A stretch of DNA of 64,000 nt from Cytidiella melzeri (lineage: Eukaryota > Basidiomycota > Agaricomycetes > Polyporales > Irpicaceae), in assembly GCA_022592445.1 (NCBI GenBank), contig JABYQR010000212.1:1-64000 (forward strand), in the 5' to 3' direction. Each line of letters begins with the position of its first letter. Within the stretch, counting starts at the first letter, position 1. The position numbers and the translations under genes are program-made. Below the pieces are notes generated by a model. The model ran no database searches and was not told the origin of the DNA. It was given only the letters and a program-made list of their open reading frames with translations. Of the stretch, positions 31,924 to 44,520 are shown piece by piece.

Positions 31924-32616
31924 AGCGGAACAAATCCTTTACTATGGCACAAATTGCTCGTGACTGACCCTATACCCGTCAACCCGGGACAACTCGTGCA
32001 AGCATTGTCCACTGTGCTATGCATGTACGGAGACACCGATTTCCTATGGCTGTGAGGAATGACTGCAATATCAATAGATGCAGTAGATGCAGAACACACG
32101 GGTATATGCGCTCATACCAACAAACAGCCGATTGCCTGCCATACAGTAATAGATGTGTACTCTTGGCACATGCCTGGATGGCATGGAGAAGCCTGTTCGC
32201 TGGCGCAGGGCAGTACGGTGGTAAGAGGTTTAGATGTCGCGTGTAGGTATTACAGCTACATTCAATCACAAAACATGAAAGAACATGCCGCGTGTACAGG
32301 GTTTGGGGAGAACTGGGACAGAGTTAGCTGAAGTTCAGAGTGATATAAGAGGGACTCACAATATGACAAGGATAGCGCAACAACAGTGAAGCAAGGTAAA
32401 TAAGCACAATAAAAACACTGCAACTCTCGCAAGCCTACGAGGTTGGTCTCCAGGATGTGTAGAGAATGTGATTTCGTGGAGAGGCTGTCATTGAAGCGGT
32501 CGTTAGTCGTGATAGGTCATCGATATATGCTGAGAAGGTGATTGAGTACCGGGTTTCAGCATACAACAAAATATTGCGAGGCTCACTCATGACATCTTTC
32601 CAGTTGCAATCCGCCA
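31924..32616. other. intergenic, between convergent genes
   Basis: About 690 bp with no coding signal, covering the 3' ends of the kinase and SUR7-like genes. Confidence 0.45.
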
Positions 32617-33450
32617 TCAGTCATAGTATCCGTCGCCATACCATCCATGCTTCCTCCTAATCCTACAGCACCTGCAAGCTATAGCGCTCAACGCGATGAC
32701 TCCCAGCCAGCTCAAAGCAACAGCTGCAACAATCATCCACACGGCGGCCCCAAACTTTATGACGACAAGGCCATCGAGAGCATCCTTGAGCCTGTTATTG
32801 GCGACAATCACGAGGGCCAGGTCAGCAGCGAGGACGACGCTGCCTACAACTGCTGTGACGATCCCCACGATGAGGGAGGTGATTGTGAAGTACTGCGAGC
32901 GTATGAAGAGCGCAAAGAACAGCGTGAGGAGCGAGAGACCGGCCGAGACGGGATGTAGGATGAGCAGAACGGTGAGCGTCTTGACCAGTGCGTCTGTCAC
33001 ACTAGACGGGTAACCAGTCAAGTCCAAAAGGTCCTGCGGAATGTCGTAACCTAGCTTGAGGCTGGAACACTCCCCGTTGTTTCTTGTCAGAATTGTTGGC
33101 AATTCTATCGCTGAGCTGGTACAGAAGCCCCACACGCCAAAAAAGAATTCTGGGTTTGTAGAGGGCTGTAAGCCGAGCTGAAAGAGGTAGATGGGCCTGA
33201 TGATGGGGAGTGAGAGAGTCACGAGGAGGTAGAGGATAAATGCGGCGGTGAGGAAGAGGAAGACGAAACCGACAGCATAGCGAAGTCTGTGAGAGCTGCG
33301 CACTCGGAAGCCAAAGCATGGGCACATGCGCCTCCAGCGGGAATGGTGTCTGTGGTGGCGATGTCGCCTTGAGCTGTCTCTGTGGTGTCCGCCGTGGTGG
33401 TGGTGGTGATCACCGTATGCGTCCTCGTCATCTATGATGATTTGTGGCAT
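32617..33450 (-). CDS. SUR7/PalI (Rim9)-family four-span membrane protein
   Basis: A single exon of 277 aa from MPQIIIDDEDA. The N-terminal tail is a His/Arg-rich stretch (HHHHHGGHHRD, HRHHRHH). The first membrane span (YAVGFVFLFLTAAFILYLLV) is followed by an extracellular loop holding GVWGFCTSS, the W-x-x-C element of SUR7/PalI proteins, and another Cys (NNGECSSLKLGY). Three more spans follow (LLILHPVSAGLSLLTLFFAL, LIVGIVTAVVGSVVLAADLA, AVWMIVAAVALSWLGVIALS), then a CRCC-Arg tail. Family members act at cortical membrane domains or in alkaline-pH sensing. An upstream in-frame Met (33516) is possible but adds unconserved sequence. Confidence 0.78.
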   Translation of the reverse strand: MPQIIIDDEDAYGDHHHHHGGHHRDSSRRHRHHRHHSRWRRMCPCFGFRVRSSHRLRYAVGFVFLFLTAAFILYLLVTLSLPIIRPIYLFQLGLQPSTNPEFFFGVWGFCTSSAIELPTILTRNNGECSSLKLGYDIPQDLLDLTGYPSSVTDALVKTLTVLLILHPVSAGLSLLTLFFALFIRSQYFTITSLIVGIVTAVVGSVVLAADLALVIVANNRLKDALDGLVVIKFGAAVWMIVAAVALSWLGVIALSAIACRCCRIRRKHGWYGDGYYD

Positions 33451-33964
33451 GATCGCCCAGCCGTAGTCAATATTAGATGATAAGTCTCCCGTGAGACACT
33501 GGTGTGCACTGCGCACACAAGCAAAAGTATCGTCTTCAGCACGCTTTTCTCAGGCATTGCATTGGACCTACCAGACAGTTGTGACAATGGTGGGTCTCAC
33601 GTGAAGCACTGAGTCCAGTACATGCAATAGTGTTAACGTCAGAATATTGTGCTTAGGAGTTGCATCAGACGTACCAGACAGTTGTGGCCAGCGAGGGAAG
33701 AGAACACGATAGACGTGGGTCGAGTTCAACTGGCGCCGCTGGTGTCTACTTCGTTCAATTGACAGTATGATCGCTGATCGGGGTTTCTGATCCGTGCCTG
33801 GGAGATTTACTAATCGCGTGACTGATGCGCCTGATGCGCCTGATGGCGTGCGTCGTGTCGCTCATGATGCCGACGCTCGCACAACTTGTTCATCATCTAC
33901 TACATGCAAGTCCTTCACAAAATATCTTGAGGCCATAACTCTTTCGCCAGCCTAGAGTGAGGAA
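33451..33964. promoter_or_regulatory. shared intergenic region of SUR7-like gene and TRAPPC11
   Basis: 514 bp between divergent starts. A short tandem repeat of about 9 bp (TGATGCGCC, about three copies) lies at 33822-33848. Confidence 0.4.
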
Positions 33965-36900
33965 ATGAATTCCTATCCGCCCGACCTGCTGGTGCAGCTC
34001 AGTCCTGTCATGTTTGTTGCAGGATTGGGTCCACCACAAACTCCTCCCACAGCACAGTCTTCGGCGCCCAGAGCACAAGATTCATTCGCGGTCTTGGGAA
34101 ACAGGCTCAAAGATGCGCTTTTGCTGCAGCGTACGCCAGCCATATGGCAACCGGACAAGAGTCAGACATTTCAAGTTGTGCTCGTCGATCCAGTGAGTGG
34201 TCATAACATGTTTCATCTCTTTACACACAACTGTCCTTAGTTTAAGAATCTTTGTTGCGTGGTCTCCTGACACAATTGACAGTTGCGTTTCAGGATGTAC
34301 GATTTCCACCACGCAAAGTACCACCCGCAGAAGACCAGCAGTTCTTACCGACTCACTCCCCACTCTCCCCGTTAACACCTTCATCACCACTCTATCCGGA
34401 CGGTCTCATTGCACCTATATGGATCAGGAAACATACGACACTTGTGCCATCTGTGTTTGTTTTATTCAAACGGTTATACGAGTTCCCCCGCGCAACACCT
34501 ACCTCCCCGTTAGATGCTCTCGATCCGGAGCATGAGCGCGATCGTGAGGCAGAGGAGAAGAGAAGAGATACGGAGTTATCTGCTGAGATTTCCCAGCGGA
34601 AGAAGGCTACAAACGAGAGAGCCATCAAGTTGACAGTGGTTCTTATGGCCAGTAGAAGACTGCTAGGTGCGTTCTCTCTAGTTTGCCCGCATCAACTTAT
34701 TTTATGCGTGTTCGTCTAGACGACCCGACGCTGGACGCGCGTCTGACTTTCATACGTCGACAAAGTGGGCTGGACCCCAGAGCTGCCCTTTTCGTTTTAA
34801 GCCCTGTTTCCCAGACTGAGATTGGTGACTTTGTTCGCAGGTAACCGTCACATCACCGCTTCATATCGCTGTGGTCCACTCATTATGCATACTCAGTCTG
34901 CAGGAAGCTCTGTGGGAACCAGCCGTTGAGTATTACACCAACCACTCCAAACGTGTCAGACGAAAACGGAACCGACACTCCCAGGTCAACGCCACTTATC
35001 CCTTACCGACCTCACCCTCGGGCCCGATGGCGCGCCCGCTAAGGCCTGAAGGTTGGACTGTCCGATATGAGTATAAGATGGCATGCTTTGCAGAATTTAG
35101 AGGAGAGGACGAAGTGGCCTTGAAGTCAGTGTGTAGATTGCTGCAATCAGACGGTTACTGATCATGCTATAGACACTATCACGATGCATACGCGAACCTG
35201 CAAATCATGTTCGGATCCACCGCTATCTTGCCCCCTCGAACGAAACGCTGGGCAGAAGGCAAAGTCCTCGCAGATTGCCTCAGTGTCAAGGTGTGTTCTG
35301 CGACCGTCCGTTCATGTCACCAATGATAATATGGAATATAGATATGTAAATTGTACCTGTATAACAATGAACACTCTCTGGCACTCTCGCATCACTCCAT
35401 GCATATACGCAAATTCGCAGATCTTTCTCGCGGATGGGGAATCGGAGAAGAGACATTCGAGTTCTGGAGTTGGCTCGCCAGACAGTAAGCACCCTGAGAA
35501 CGAATTTGATTCTGAGTCGCTGACTAGCAAAATAGGCATCGTGTCTTCGCAGAGCTATTGGAACAAGGGACACGCTCAACTTTGACTATACCGACATATC
35601 TCCCCTCGTCAACATCCGCAGCGTCTACTATTGTGGCCCAGGCAACGGATTCGCAGCGTAGTGTCGTCGAATTGGAGTCCTTGCGCACTCTTGGGCTAAA
35701 TCCGACCCAGGCATTGCAACATCCAGGATTTTACTATTTCATGGCGGCTCGTTGCGTCGAAAACCGCAGAGCTAGGTTCTTGGACGCTCTCGAAAACGAG
35801 GTGCGTTCGTTTAGAACAACTGTTGAGCATAAAGCTCATAATCTTAGGGTCCAAACAGCGTATCGTCGCCAGGCTTCGCAAATGAAAACAAGGTCGATCA
35901 CTTAACTATAATATTAGAGGTATGAAAGCCCGATTAATTTTCCAGCACCTGTTTGACTGGTTATGCCAGCTTTATACTCGCTCCTATGAACTATTTAAAA
36001 AGTACAGCACACATTCGGGCGCAAATCTGGGCAGACAAACATTATGGATAGCGTATCGCATCGCAAGGACATACCATGACTCCGGGAAGTTTGACATGGC
36101 GGTCAAGTAAGCAATTTGTGTGTATGATCAACAAACAACTGAAACGCTGCCAGGTTCTTCGAGCGTATCGCGAAAACTTACCGTCGTGAGAGTTGGGATG
36201 TGATGTTACGCCCGCTTCTCAAGACGTGGTACGCGTGTGCTCAGCAGCTGGGGGATATGGAGTTGAGCGTACAGCTGTTGCTGGAGATGCTAGCGTACGG
36301 TGGGTGTTTTGCTCCGAAGACTGTCAGAACTGCCTCATCGACTCTCCATAGGACCTGCAGCCGACGATGAGGACTTCGACGCGATACAGGAGGACCTCCT
36401 TGCGGTTTTCAGAGTATGTACCACCTACCTAAGAGATCTCACAAACTTAGATCTTTTCTAGAGCACAGTGCCATCTAGCTCAGATGCGCCCTTGGTTGTA
36501 GACTTGAATGACGCTGAACCTCTGCGTATGAATCTATCCATTTGTCTATGTTATTGCGTCGCTGACGGCATCCTAGTTGACTATTCGGTTGTGTTCTGGT
36601 CCCCCGAGGTCATGATAGACGAACGCGCAGTGTACCAGATAACGCTGTCTGCTCCATCCAGCGTGCACATATCTTCTCTCCCTTTTGCCTCTGTTGCTGT
36701 CCATTTAAAGGACGATGCTGCACCATTTATTATCCGGCACGCAGACGTTGAACCTCATAATGAACCCATCCAGCAAGTTCGACTAGGGCATGTAGAATAC
36801 TCTGAGGTTTCTGAAGAGAGTTCGGAACTCCAAGCGAACTTGCGTTGGCTTCCCGGCGGCTGCATTGTATTCACAGGGACACTGTCCTCAAAACAGCCCA

Positions 36901-38767
36901 CCACCCTCTCGGTGAGCCGCCCCCTCAGATAACTTCGCGACCCGTCCTCAAACGAGGTGAGAAATAGATTGCGAAAGTAGTTTTGACCCTCAAGGAAGGC
37001 AACTGGTCTGTGGAACTCCCAATCATCTCTCCTACATTGCGAGCTGGACGCATGCAAGTACCGAAGTGGCTGGCATCAACCAACCCGGCGAAGTTCATCC
37101 CTGTCCGTCGGGACAGCCAACTACCTTTGTCAAGCACTGTGTAGGTGATCTACAAGATGTGTTGCCGTCTTACTTACGCGGTAGCTTTACGACAGAGTCC
37201 GACTGCGTCCGCACGCGATTCACGTTTCGCTCTCACACCTGTCTCCTGCGTACATTGGTGAAGAGTTTCCTATACAAATCGAGGTTACGAATATGGATAG
37301 AAAAGAGCTTGATGTGATAGCGGATGCTTTACTACAGCCTACGGAAGTTGAAGGCGCAAGTGAGTCAATCAATGTAATAGGCGTGGAGCTCGTTTTTGCT
37401 GATAGCCTTCTACAGCTACAAGCATCAGCTATGACAAGAACACGTGGTCAAACCTGATCAAAGGGGTTCAATTTGGCAAGCTTGCGCCCGGTGTGAGCGC
37501 TGTCAGAACCTTGTATCTGTGTGGTAGCGTTGCTGCTGGTGACAGAGTGATTGATCTCTCGATACAGTCACACAACACAGCGTATAGCCTCGCAAGCGCA
37601 AACTCCCAAACACCTCATAGTCCTTCGCTTACTCTCACGGACACCGGAGAAACGCTGCGTACACTCGTTGTCCCTACTGTTGATCCGATAGCCGTTGATT
37701 TCTCAGTCAACTATCGAAGAAGTTCGTGTGCACAGCCGGGATTGGGCGATCTAACCACGTACGACGCTGATTACTGGGACGAAAGTGCCGGGGGTATAGC
37801 GGTTGTCAGAACGACTTGGACGTGTACGGGACCGCATGGCATCAAAGTGGAAAGCGCAAAGTTATCGAGAGGTGTAAGTTATCATCAGTACAGCAATCGC
37901 AGTCATTCCGACTAAAATGATCAACCGCTCAGGATGGAATGTTCGCCCGAGTGACGAACTGTCTTTTGGACATAGACGCTTCAGATCTCCTGACAGGTGA
38001 TGCGTTGGGACGCACTCTCATGTCTTTCGGCATGTCTGACTATTAGGTTTAGAGTGGCTACCAGGAGACCAGTTCAGCGATGAAGCTTGCATCAGTTTTG
38101 CGCCGGATGACAACAGTGCTGGTGTGCCTATCGCTGGACCAGGAGTGTACGAAATTTCATGGAGAAGGTCAGGGTTGTCAGACTTTGTTGGGCAGGCAGA
38201 AGCTGATGGCAGTACAGGATACTCGCAGGCAACGAATATGGCCCCCTTTCTAAAAGCATTTTTCAGTTGCCGCAGTTGCAACCTCCGGAAGATGGACTGG
38301 TAGCATTGTTAGACGTTCCGACGTCGGCGAAGCTACACGTCCCCGTTCCCATCCGTTTGGTAGTTCGCAATCGCCGCCCAACTCGATCAGCCAACATTGT
38401 TGTTCAGGTGGAGTTCGATGCGACAGATGGCTTCATCTTAGCTGGTCTCCGCGCTGGTCGAATCCCTATCCTCTTACCCGGTAACGAAGAGGTCCTCACA
38501 TGGAATGCTGTCCCCATTGAATGTGGATACGCGAGGCTGCCGAGAATCAAAGTAACAGACCGTCGACAGCATGTTGGCTCTCAGCCAGGCTCTGCTCCGG
38601 AAGCACATACCACCGCAACAGAAGGAGAATATGTCCATGTGATTGATATGCGATCCGATGAGCAGTCAGCGGCGAATGCGGATGGCCCACAGACGAGCAC
38701 CAACCTTGCGAAACGCGCGAATGACGGACGGAGTATTGCTGCTATTACCATTTTGGTTTTGCCGTAA
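33965..38767 (+). CDS. TRAPPC11 (foie gras / gryzun), TRAPP complex subunit
   Basis: A long multi-exon gene; first exons are 33965-34192, 34294-34666, 34720-34840 and 34897-35124, all joining in frame. N-terminal landmarks: QVVLVDP, DGLIAPIWIRKH, NERAIKLTVVLMASRRLLDD, RLTFIRRQSGLDPRAALFVL, and GWTVRYEYKMACFAEFRGED followed by EVALKHYHDAY, the foie-gras domain of TRAPPC11. The middle holds ALQHPGFYYFMAARC, and the C-terminal part is the gryzun-like beta-sandwich with PVPIRLVVRNR, GFILAGLRAGRIPILLPGNE and CGYARLPRIKV. TRAPP III/II subunit 11 works in ER-to-Golgi tethering and autophagy. Exon borders after about 35.6 kb were not all fixed, and the terminal exon end at 38767 is inferred. The gene looks intact. 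Confidence 0.85.
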
Positions 38768-39375
38768 TTGCTTTTTTTTCACCTGCGTCAAGTACGTCTC
38801 TGTAAGGAATCTGGCTGGACTGCGAATTCATCTCAATAACCAGCACGGCACGGTTTGAATGCAGGGCCATTACGATTGGCATGGGCGCATGCACTCCGGC
38901 ACCATGTTGACTTGATGGCATCATTGCGCCCAATGTCATTGGTTTACGAAGTTTCCTGCTGAACTATTTTAAGCGACGCGCGCTGCTTGGTTTGTATCTC
39001 AGTGCATACACATTTATCTGTTTACAGGTGACAGGCTGGACTGGCGTGGCTGAAAGCCGCGTATGCTTCGCGCATGCCAAATCTCTGTCATGAATTCTAA
39101 CACACGGAGGTCATCAACGCTAACGACGCGCTATGATTGTTTGAAGCGCATAGCGTAATGGGCGGAGTGTTTCCGCGACCGTGATGCCCGGCCAGCAGGT
39201 ACCACGAGAAAAATTGATGCTGCCCTGGCTCTACAAGCTGCGAGCTTGCGAGGTATAAAAGGCCTATGCTGCTTGCCCTACTTTCTCAACAAACGCATTT
39301 GACTTTCTCTCCAACATCTTCACCTTCACCTTCGTCTTCGAACCCGGTGTTCATTCCAACCCTTCACAAACCACA
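38768..39375. other. intergenic, with promoter of the cysteine-rich secreted protein
   Basis: No gene seen. The TATA box described separately lies in its last 130 bp, and a pyrimidine-rich CTTCACCTTCACCTTCG leader precedes the ATG. Confidence 0.5.
39254..39262 (+). promoter_or_regulatory. TATA box of the cysteine-rich secreted protein gene
   Basis: TATAAAAGG, a strong consensus, 122 bp before the ATG at 39376. A strong TATA box fits a highly or conditionally expressed gene. Confidence 0.6.
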
Positions 39376-39864
39376 ATGCAGGTCATCTTCAACGTTCTCA
39401 CCCTCGCCACTCTTTTGGCTTCTTTCAATGCTGCCTTTGCTGCTCCGCACAAACTCTCCGTATGTTTATCCTATTTTCGGTTTCCATTCGTATAAATTGA
39501 CAGAGCATACTTCTTTGTACGTATATAGCGCCGTAGTGATGGCACGCTCACTGCTTGCGACACGTGGGACTTTGCAGGCACATGCGAGAACATCGACTTT
39601 GTCCACGACCAGTGCCAGGACATCCCAACCGAGTTGCAAGACGTCATCTCTAGCATGAACGTCACCCCCGGCTCGTCTTGCCAGGCGTTTATGTAAGTTC
39701 AACCCTTCACCAAGTTTACACATCTTTTCATTTCTCACAAACGCATGGGCAGTAACTTCGGGTGCAACTCCAACCAAGGTCAAATTACCGTGCAATCCCC
39801 TGGTATTGCTGAGATGCAGCTAGGCAACGATGCTATCAGCTCGTTCCTTTGCACCGCCAATTGA
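39376..39864 (+). CDS. small secreted six-cysteine protein
   Basis: Three exons (39376-39459, 39529-39692, 39753-39864) give 119 aa. The signal peptide MQVIFNVLTLATLLASFNAA ends near FAAP, and a dibasic RR at residues 29-30 could be a Kex2-type propeptide site. The mature part has six cysteines (TACD, GTCEN, DQCQD, SSCQAF, FGCNS, FLCTAN), enough for three disulfides, and no lysine after the cleavage site. I recognise no named family; the spacing is unlike hydrophobins (no CC pairs). The strong TATA box suggests high expression. An apoplastic or effector-like role is possible but not shown. Confidence 0.75.
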
Positions 39865-40126
39865 GGCTGTAGCCTTTTTTTGTTGCTTCCAAAGGTTACC
39901 CTGTCCTGCTGTAGGTAGTCGCCTGGTCGATGCCCCTCTCGTGTCACGTAGATTTAGGCAGTCGTCGCAGTAGCTTGTCGTCCGGCTCGGGGCGATCTAT
40001 TGTGTAAAGGTTTTTTTGTTCCGGATATAGAAATATACGTCCGTCTGATCCTAACAGCTACAAATATTGTCCCCCTGTCGCTCCTCTGACCACGCCGCTG
40101 CCATCCCCATCTTAAACCTCGATCCG

Positions 40127-42185
40127 ATGTTGTTGCCCGCACAACTGCCAGTTGAGATTGTGTCTACTGTGATAACTTTTCTGCCGCTACAGTCGCTGCA
40201 TGCTCTGCGGAGGCTCAACCACGAGTGGCGTTTTTGGTTCGACGCAAACCAATCGCACATATATCAACACGCGGCGTTCATACATGGCTTCATACCTACG
40301 ACCGAGACATTGCTGGAGGATGCTGTGAATGCTAACAAGCAACTATTGACGAATGCCAAAATCGACAACTGGCGCAGTTTTTGTAAGTTCCATACCGGTT
40401 CACCAAACTGCGAAGTTGAGGCTCGCCTTCTCTAGGCCAGCTGCGATTTTCTCTCGAGGCTAGCTGGGCAGGGCTCGGAGATATATCGCTGACAACGCTT
40501 CTTATGGATCACTCGGACGTCCATCGTCTCAAGATCGACGAGGACATCGGGATTATCATCACTACCCATCGTGATGGCGGAATAAATGTACGCGACCTTG
40601 GCACGGACGAGGTCCTGTGGGCTCTTCCAAGAGTTTGTATCTGCTCTCTCTCTCTCTTTCTTTTTCTCTCTTTCTCTCTCTAGAAGTTAGGGTGCCTATG
40701 TCGCTCACTCCAAGTTTGCGCAGACTTATGTGCGCAGATATGCGCATTGCGAATACGAGAAGGGGTTTCTTATATGGGACCGTGACAACCAAAAAGAAGT
40801 TTGGCGGCTCGCGTCCCAATACGAGGCCAGTCCTGCCCCGATTGACCAGCTCCAGCAACTCGTCTCTTTCACTATTAATCGATACATGCCAACCTCGAAA
40901 GGCCACTTCAAACCATGGGCAGTCATTGAAACGCCAGCTAGCGGGTTTGCATTCAGATTCGTCTACCCGACGCTGGTGGTTGTCGGTATGGATGATGCCT
41001 GGCTCTACGATGTCTTGTCATGTGAGCTTGTTCAGGTGATTTCCGATATCCAGGCTGTTTCTGGAGGACAAATGCTGGGAGCAATCAGATATGTTGAGCT
41101 CAGCGCGCAATACGTGCTCATCTGTGGTTCCTATCAGCTGCGAATATTCGACCGGTTCTCTGGAGCTCTTCTGCATGCCATTTCTAGCTCCCGCGTCAAT
41201 ATGATGAAACAGGGGATAATACTTCATGGGCGACAGGACCTGAGGAACGAAGGCGTCGCGGCAGTAGCACCACTTGTGGGCGGCCATGCAGGTCACTCAG
41301 CTGTCGACTACTCAGAGGATTTTGCGGCAGGTACATCCCACTCATATATGTATGCTCTTCATGTGCTGACTGTCTACAAGTTCACGTGGACACGGACGGG
41401 AAGTCGGTGGTTGCGATGCTCTCAAGTTCTCGTCTTCTGGTCATCAGAGACATAGAGGAGCTCATTCAAGGGGAAAAGGAATTCGAAGACCTCGCTATGC
41501 AAGTTGTTTTCAGCTGTCCGGAACATGAAGCTAAACTCCGTCTGCCTTATCGTGGCGTGTATTTGGCCGTCGAGCATGGCAGAGTAGGGGTCATTACGGC
41601 ATGTCACAGTTCCACGTGAGATGAAGGAAGACGTTTTTCTCACGTGCTGCACGCAGACCTTCGGGATTTTTATCCTTACCCTCGATGCTACTCGCCACAG
41701 GCTGGTCGATCCTGACGTCTTTGTCCAATGTGACGACAGATTGTCAAACCTCCCCTTCCCGTATATCCAGCCATGTCGTCTCCTTCCATTCTCAGACTGG
41801 GCGCCGCTCAATGCAACCAGCTGTCTGCAGATGACACAACGCAAGATGATCTTCTCCTATAGCCGCTACTACGTACCTAGAGGAACTGAAGGTAACGCTC
41901 GTGCAGTGGGTAGGGAACCTGAGCCTGAGATTGTTGTCGGATATAACGATGAAGGCGAAGAGGTGTCAATTCCTACGGATCGTATTGCCACTCTCATAGA
42001 GCAACCCAACTCCGTGACAATGAGCAATGAAGACAGCATGCGGGAATTGTCCAGCCTTCAAGGGTTGATGAATGGCGCCGCTCGTACGTGTTATACCAGG
42101 CTCTCGAATGAGGTATTTATTCACACGTTCGTCTGCAGAGGCCATCGTATTCTTAGCAGATTTTTCATTGCCTGTCAAACTGTAG
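40127..42185 (+). CDS. F-box protein, multi-exon, with probable beta-propeller-like region
   Basis: The first exon carries an F-box: LLPAQLPVEIVSTVITFLPL followed by QSLHALRRLNHEWRFW. Later exons (SLEASWAGLGDISL, HRLKIDEDIGIIITTHRDGGI, EVWRLASQYEASPAP, GMDDAWLYDVLS, YVLICGSYQLRIFDRFSGALLH, KSVVAMLSSSRLLVIRDIEEL) alternate short hydrophobic strands and turns like a divergent WD40-type propeller, as in many Agaricomycete F-box proteins. Such proteins bring substrates to SCF ubiquitin ligases. One intron acceptor (near 40683) is preceded by an almost pure CT tract of about 45 bp. The stop at 42185 comes from splicing at 42086/42139 and is less certain than the start; an upstream in-frame ATG is also possible. 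Confidence 0.65.
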
Positions 42186-43340
42186 GATATGACACGGAGA
42201 AGACGTCAAGTAGTAACCGATTGAAGAATGTCACTACAAGTAAGGTACAGTAGCTCCAGTGTAGATTAACAAATGCGAGTCCATTTGCACCTGCTCGTTT
42301 AGATCCAGCGGCGCCGAGGCGAGAACACACTTCCTCCGCACTGCTATCGCTATTGGTTTGTCAGCAATGCTGCACTTAATGTTCACAATCACAATGGATT
42401 CAGGTCGTAGGTACGTACGAATCGTTCAGCTGCAAAACAGTTGCCCGAATATCATATCCTTATTTCGACGTATAGCAGCCGCGTTGATTGTCACGGTGAG
42501 CTTCCTGCGGATTGGAAGACTGCTGAATTTCTCCCGACATGCATAGTGTCGGTTAGGAGGTGACAGGCTAAGTCGCAAATTCATTCCAATGTCGAGTGGC
42601 TGTTTGATCAGGTTAGGGTTAGGACTTGTATGAGGCTAGTCTCCCAGACTCGTAGACGGCCTTTCAACGTTCAACGTTCAACTTTTCAACCTGCGTGCCT
42701 CAGGATCTCTTTTGTATGATGCACCCTGTGTCAGTTAATGTCAACTTTCCGAGTGGGTACGAAGGCCTGTCTCCTTCTATACCGCCAACGGCTCTACCGC
42801 AACTCGAATAGTGATGAGTACCACTCCCTTACCGTTACCGCTCAAGACGGTGAATCGCGACGGCTCTCGGAGAACAGGCCTGGGCACTACTGTCCGAGTC
42901 AGCTGTACTAGGTGCAGACGTGGCCGCGCATAGTGACGAGACATGGCAGGGGGATGGTGAGTAGCTTGTCATGTAGACTGAGTATCGTGGCTGACAGCTC
43001 CTTTTAGTATTAGAACAGGGCTTCACTTTGCCATTCCGGTTGCTCCCCTTCACCACTACAGTTTCACAAGTCTACCGAGACCTCTACACAACAAGGGTAA
43101 GACCGCTTACGGTGCCTTTGCGTGACCGACCTTCCTGCTGCTGGAAGCAACACTGATACGTCGCTTTCTGCGCTGAAGCTCATAATTCTCATCACACATC
43201 TGAGAAGGTGCCTCCGGCTCTAGTATAGCACCTCTCGCGAGAGCCCAACTGGCCGACCCTGAGCGAGCTTCTGCGGTGGCATATACATACTATTGTCATA
43301 CCCTGGCAGGTTCGCCCTATCATAGAGGCGAGAGGCTGAG
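42186..43340. other. intergenic region without recognisable gene
   Basis: Only a short tandem stretch stands out, TTCAACGTTCAACGTTCAAC near 42664. No coding chain could be assembled. Confidence 0.4.
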
Positions 43341-44520
43341 CTTTTGTCAGAAATGGCCGCCTCGAAGGACCAAGGTGCGTCTTTGTGGATATGTAAAGTG
43401 TCTGTTACCTATTAGCTGGTCCTCTCGCATCCACATCCCTTTCACGACGCAATCGTACGCATCCAAGAGCATGCTTCAGATAACCGGGAGATGTATATGC
43501 ATTGGGATCTTTTGATCCATCGCCGGACCGTGGAGGCCCTCAACTCGAAGTCCACGGAGTTGCTTTCCCGAGAAGGTTTCAGTAAGCCTTCCAAGTGAGT
43601 ACTTCAACACACTCAAACATGTTTGTATGTGTGGGGGTTGACTAGTCACTGTGGGTTAGTAGGTAGCACGTGTGTGTATAAAGCAGGGCATGTACGAGCA
43701 GATCAAGTGGCGTCGGGACGAGCTGGAAGAAGCACAAAGCTCCGAGGCACCCTGTGCCAAGCAGTCATGGGAGAACTCGTCCCGTGCAAGATGCAGGTTG
43801 TACGCGAGCCCTATAGACCAGTACACAGCCAGTCCCATCTGTTCATCGCAGTGGCCAGCTTGAGGCAAACTCGCGGGAACGAGTCCAACTTGAAGCGTTC
43901 TCGTCTGGACACCCCTCTCACATTCTAGGCCGACGCGCTCCTTCACTCATCTCCCTATCTTCCGCTTCTAGTTCTGATACCAACCCTATCGTGTCGCAAC
44001 CTTCCACGCGCAGCATCCTCGCGCGTGGCCCTCGAATCGGCTCTCCTCCAGCAATTGCGCAAGATCAGGCAGCACGAATACTTCGGAGAGGGACACGGCC
44101 CCGCTGCCACCTTCTGAGAGAAGTCGCGAGGCGTGGCGAGCTGTTCGGGAGGACGTGCAATAGAAGAAGACGGGCGGCGCTCCATGTCCTACGATGCAAC
44201 GGCCTTCCTTGAAAAGGCCATGAACACAGGCAGTACGTAAGGATGGACCCCTTTGTTAGTACTTCAAGCACCTGAAGGGATGTCCTTTTATGGCCAACCT
44301 TTAGCTACAATCCCTTCGCGTTGGTCGTGGTCGACTTATAGCACTGATACACGTTGTGTTCTTCCGGATCTACACGACGTTATTGATGAATTCATCATAC
44401 TCTTCTCACTTGCGATCACATATATTACTGCTTAACTTAAACAAAACAGGCCAAACCAAGACATTGTACACTACAAGACAGGCCATTACATCATAACCCC
44501 CTCCTCGTAGAGTAACCAGA
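43341..44520. other. region with coding-like fragments, no resolvable gene
   Basis: Fragments such as EMYMHWDLLIHRRTVEALNS (about 43480-43590) look protein-like, but neighbouring frames break and no splice model joins them. It may be a decayed gene or transposon remnant. I leave it uncalled. Confidence 0.3.

Noticed and set aside
43276..44212. Possible gag-like or other gene from coding-like fragments
   Set aside because: The fragments lie in different frames without usable splice sites, and no retrotransposon motif was recognised.
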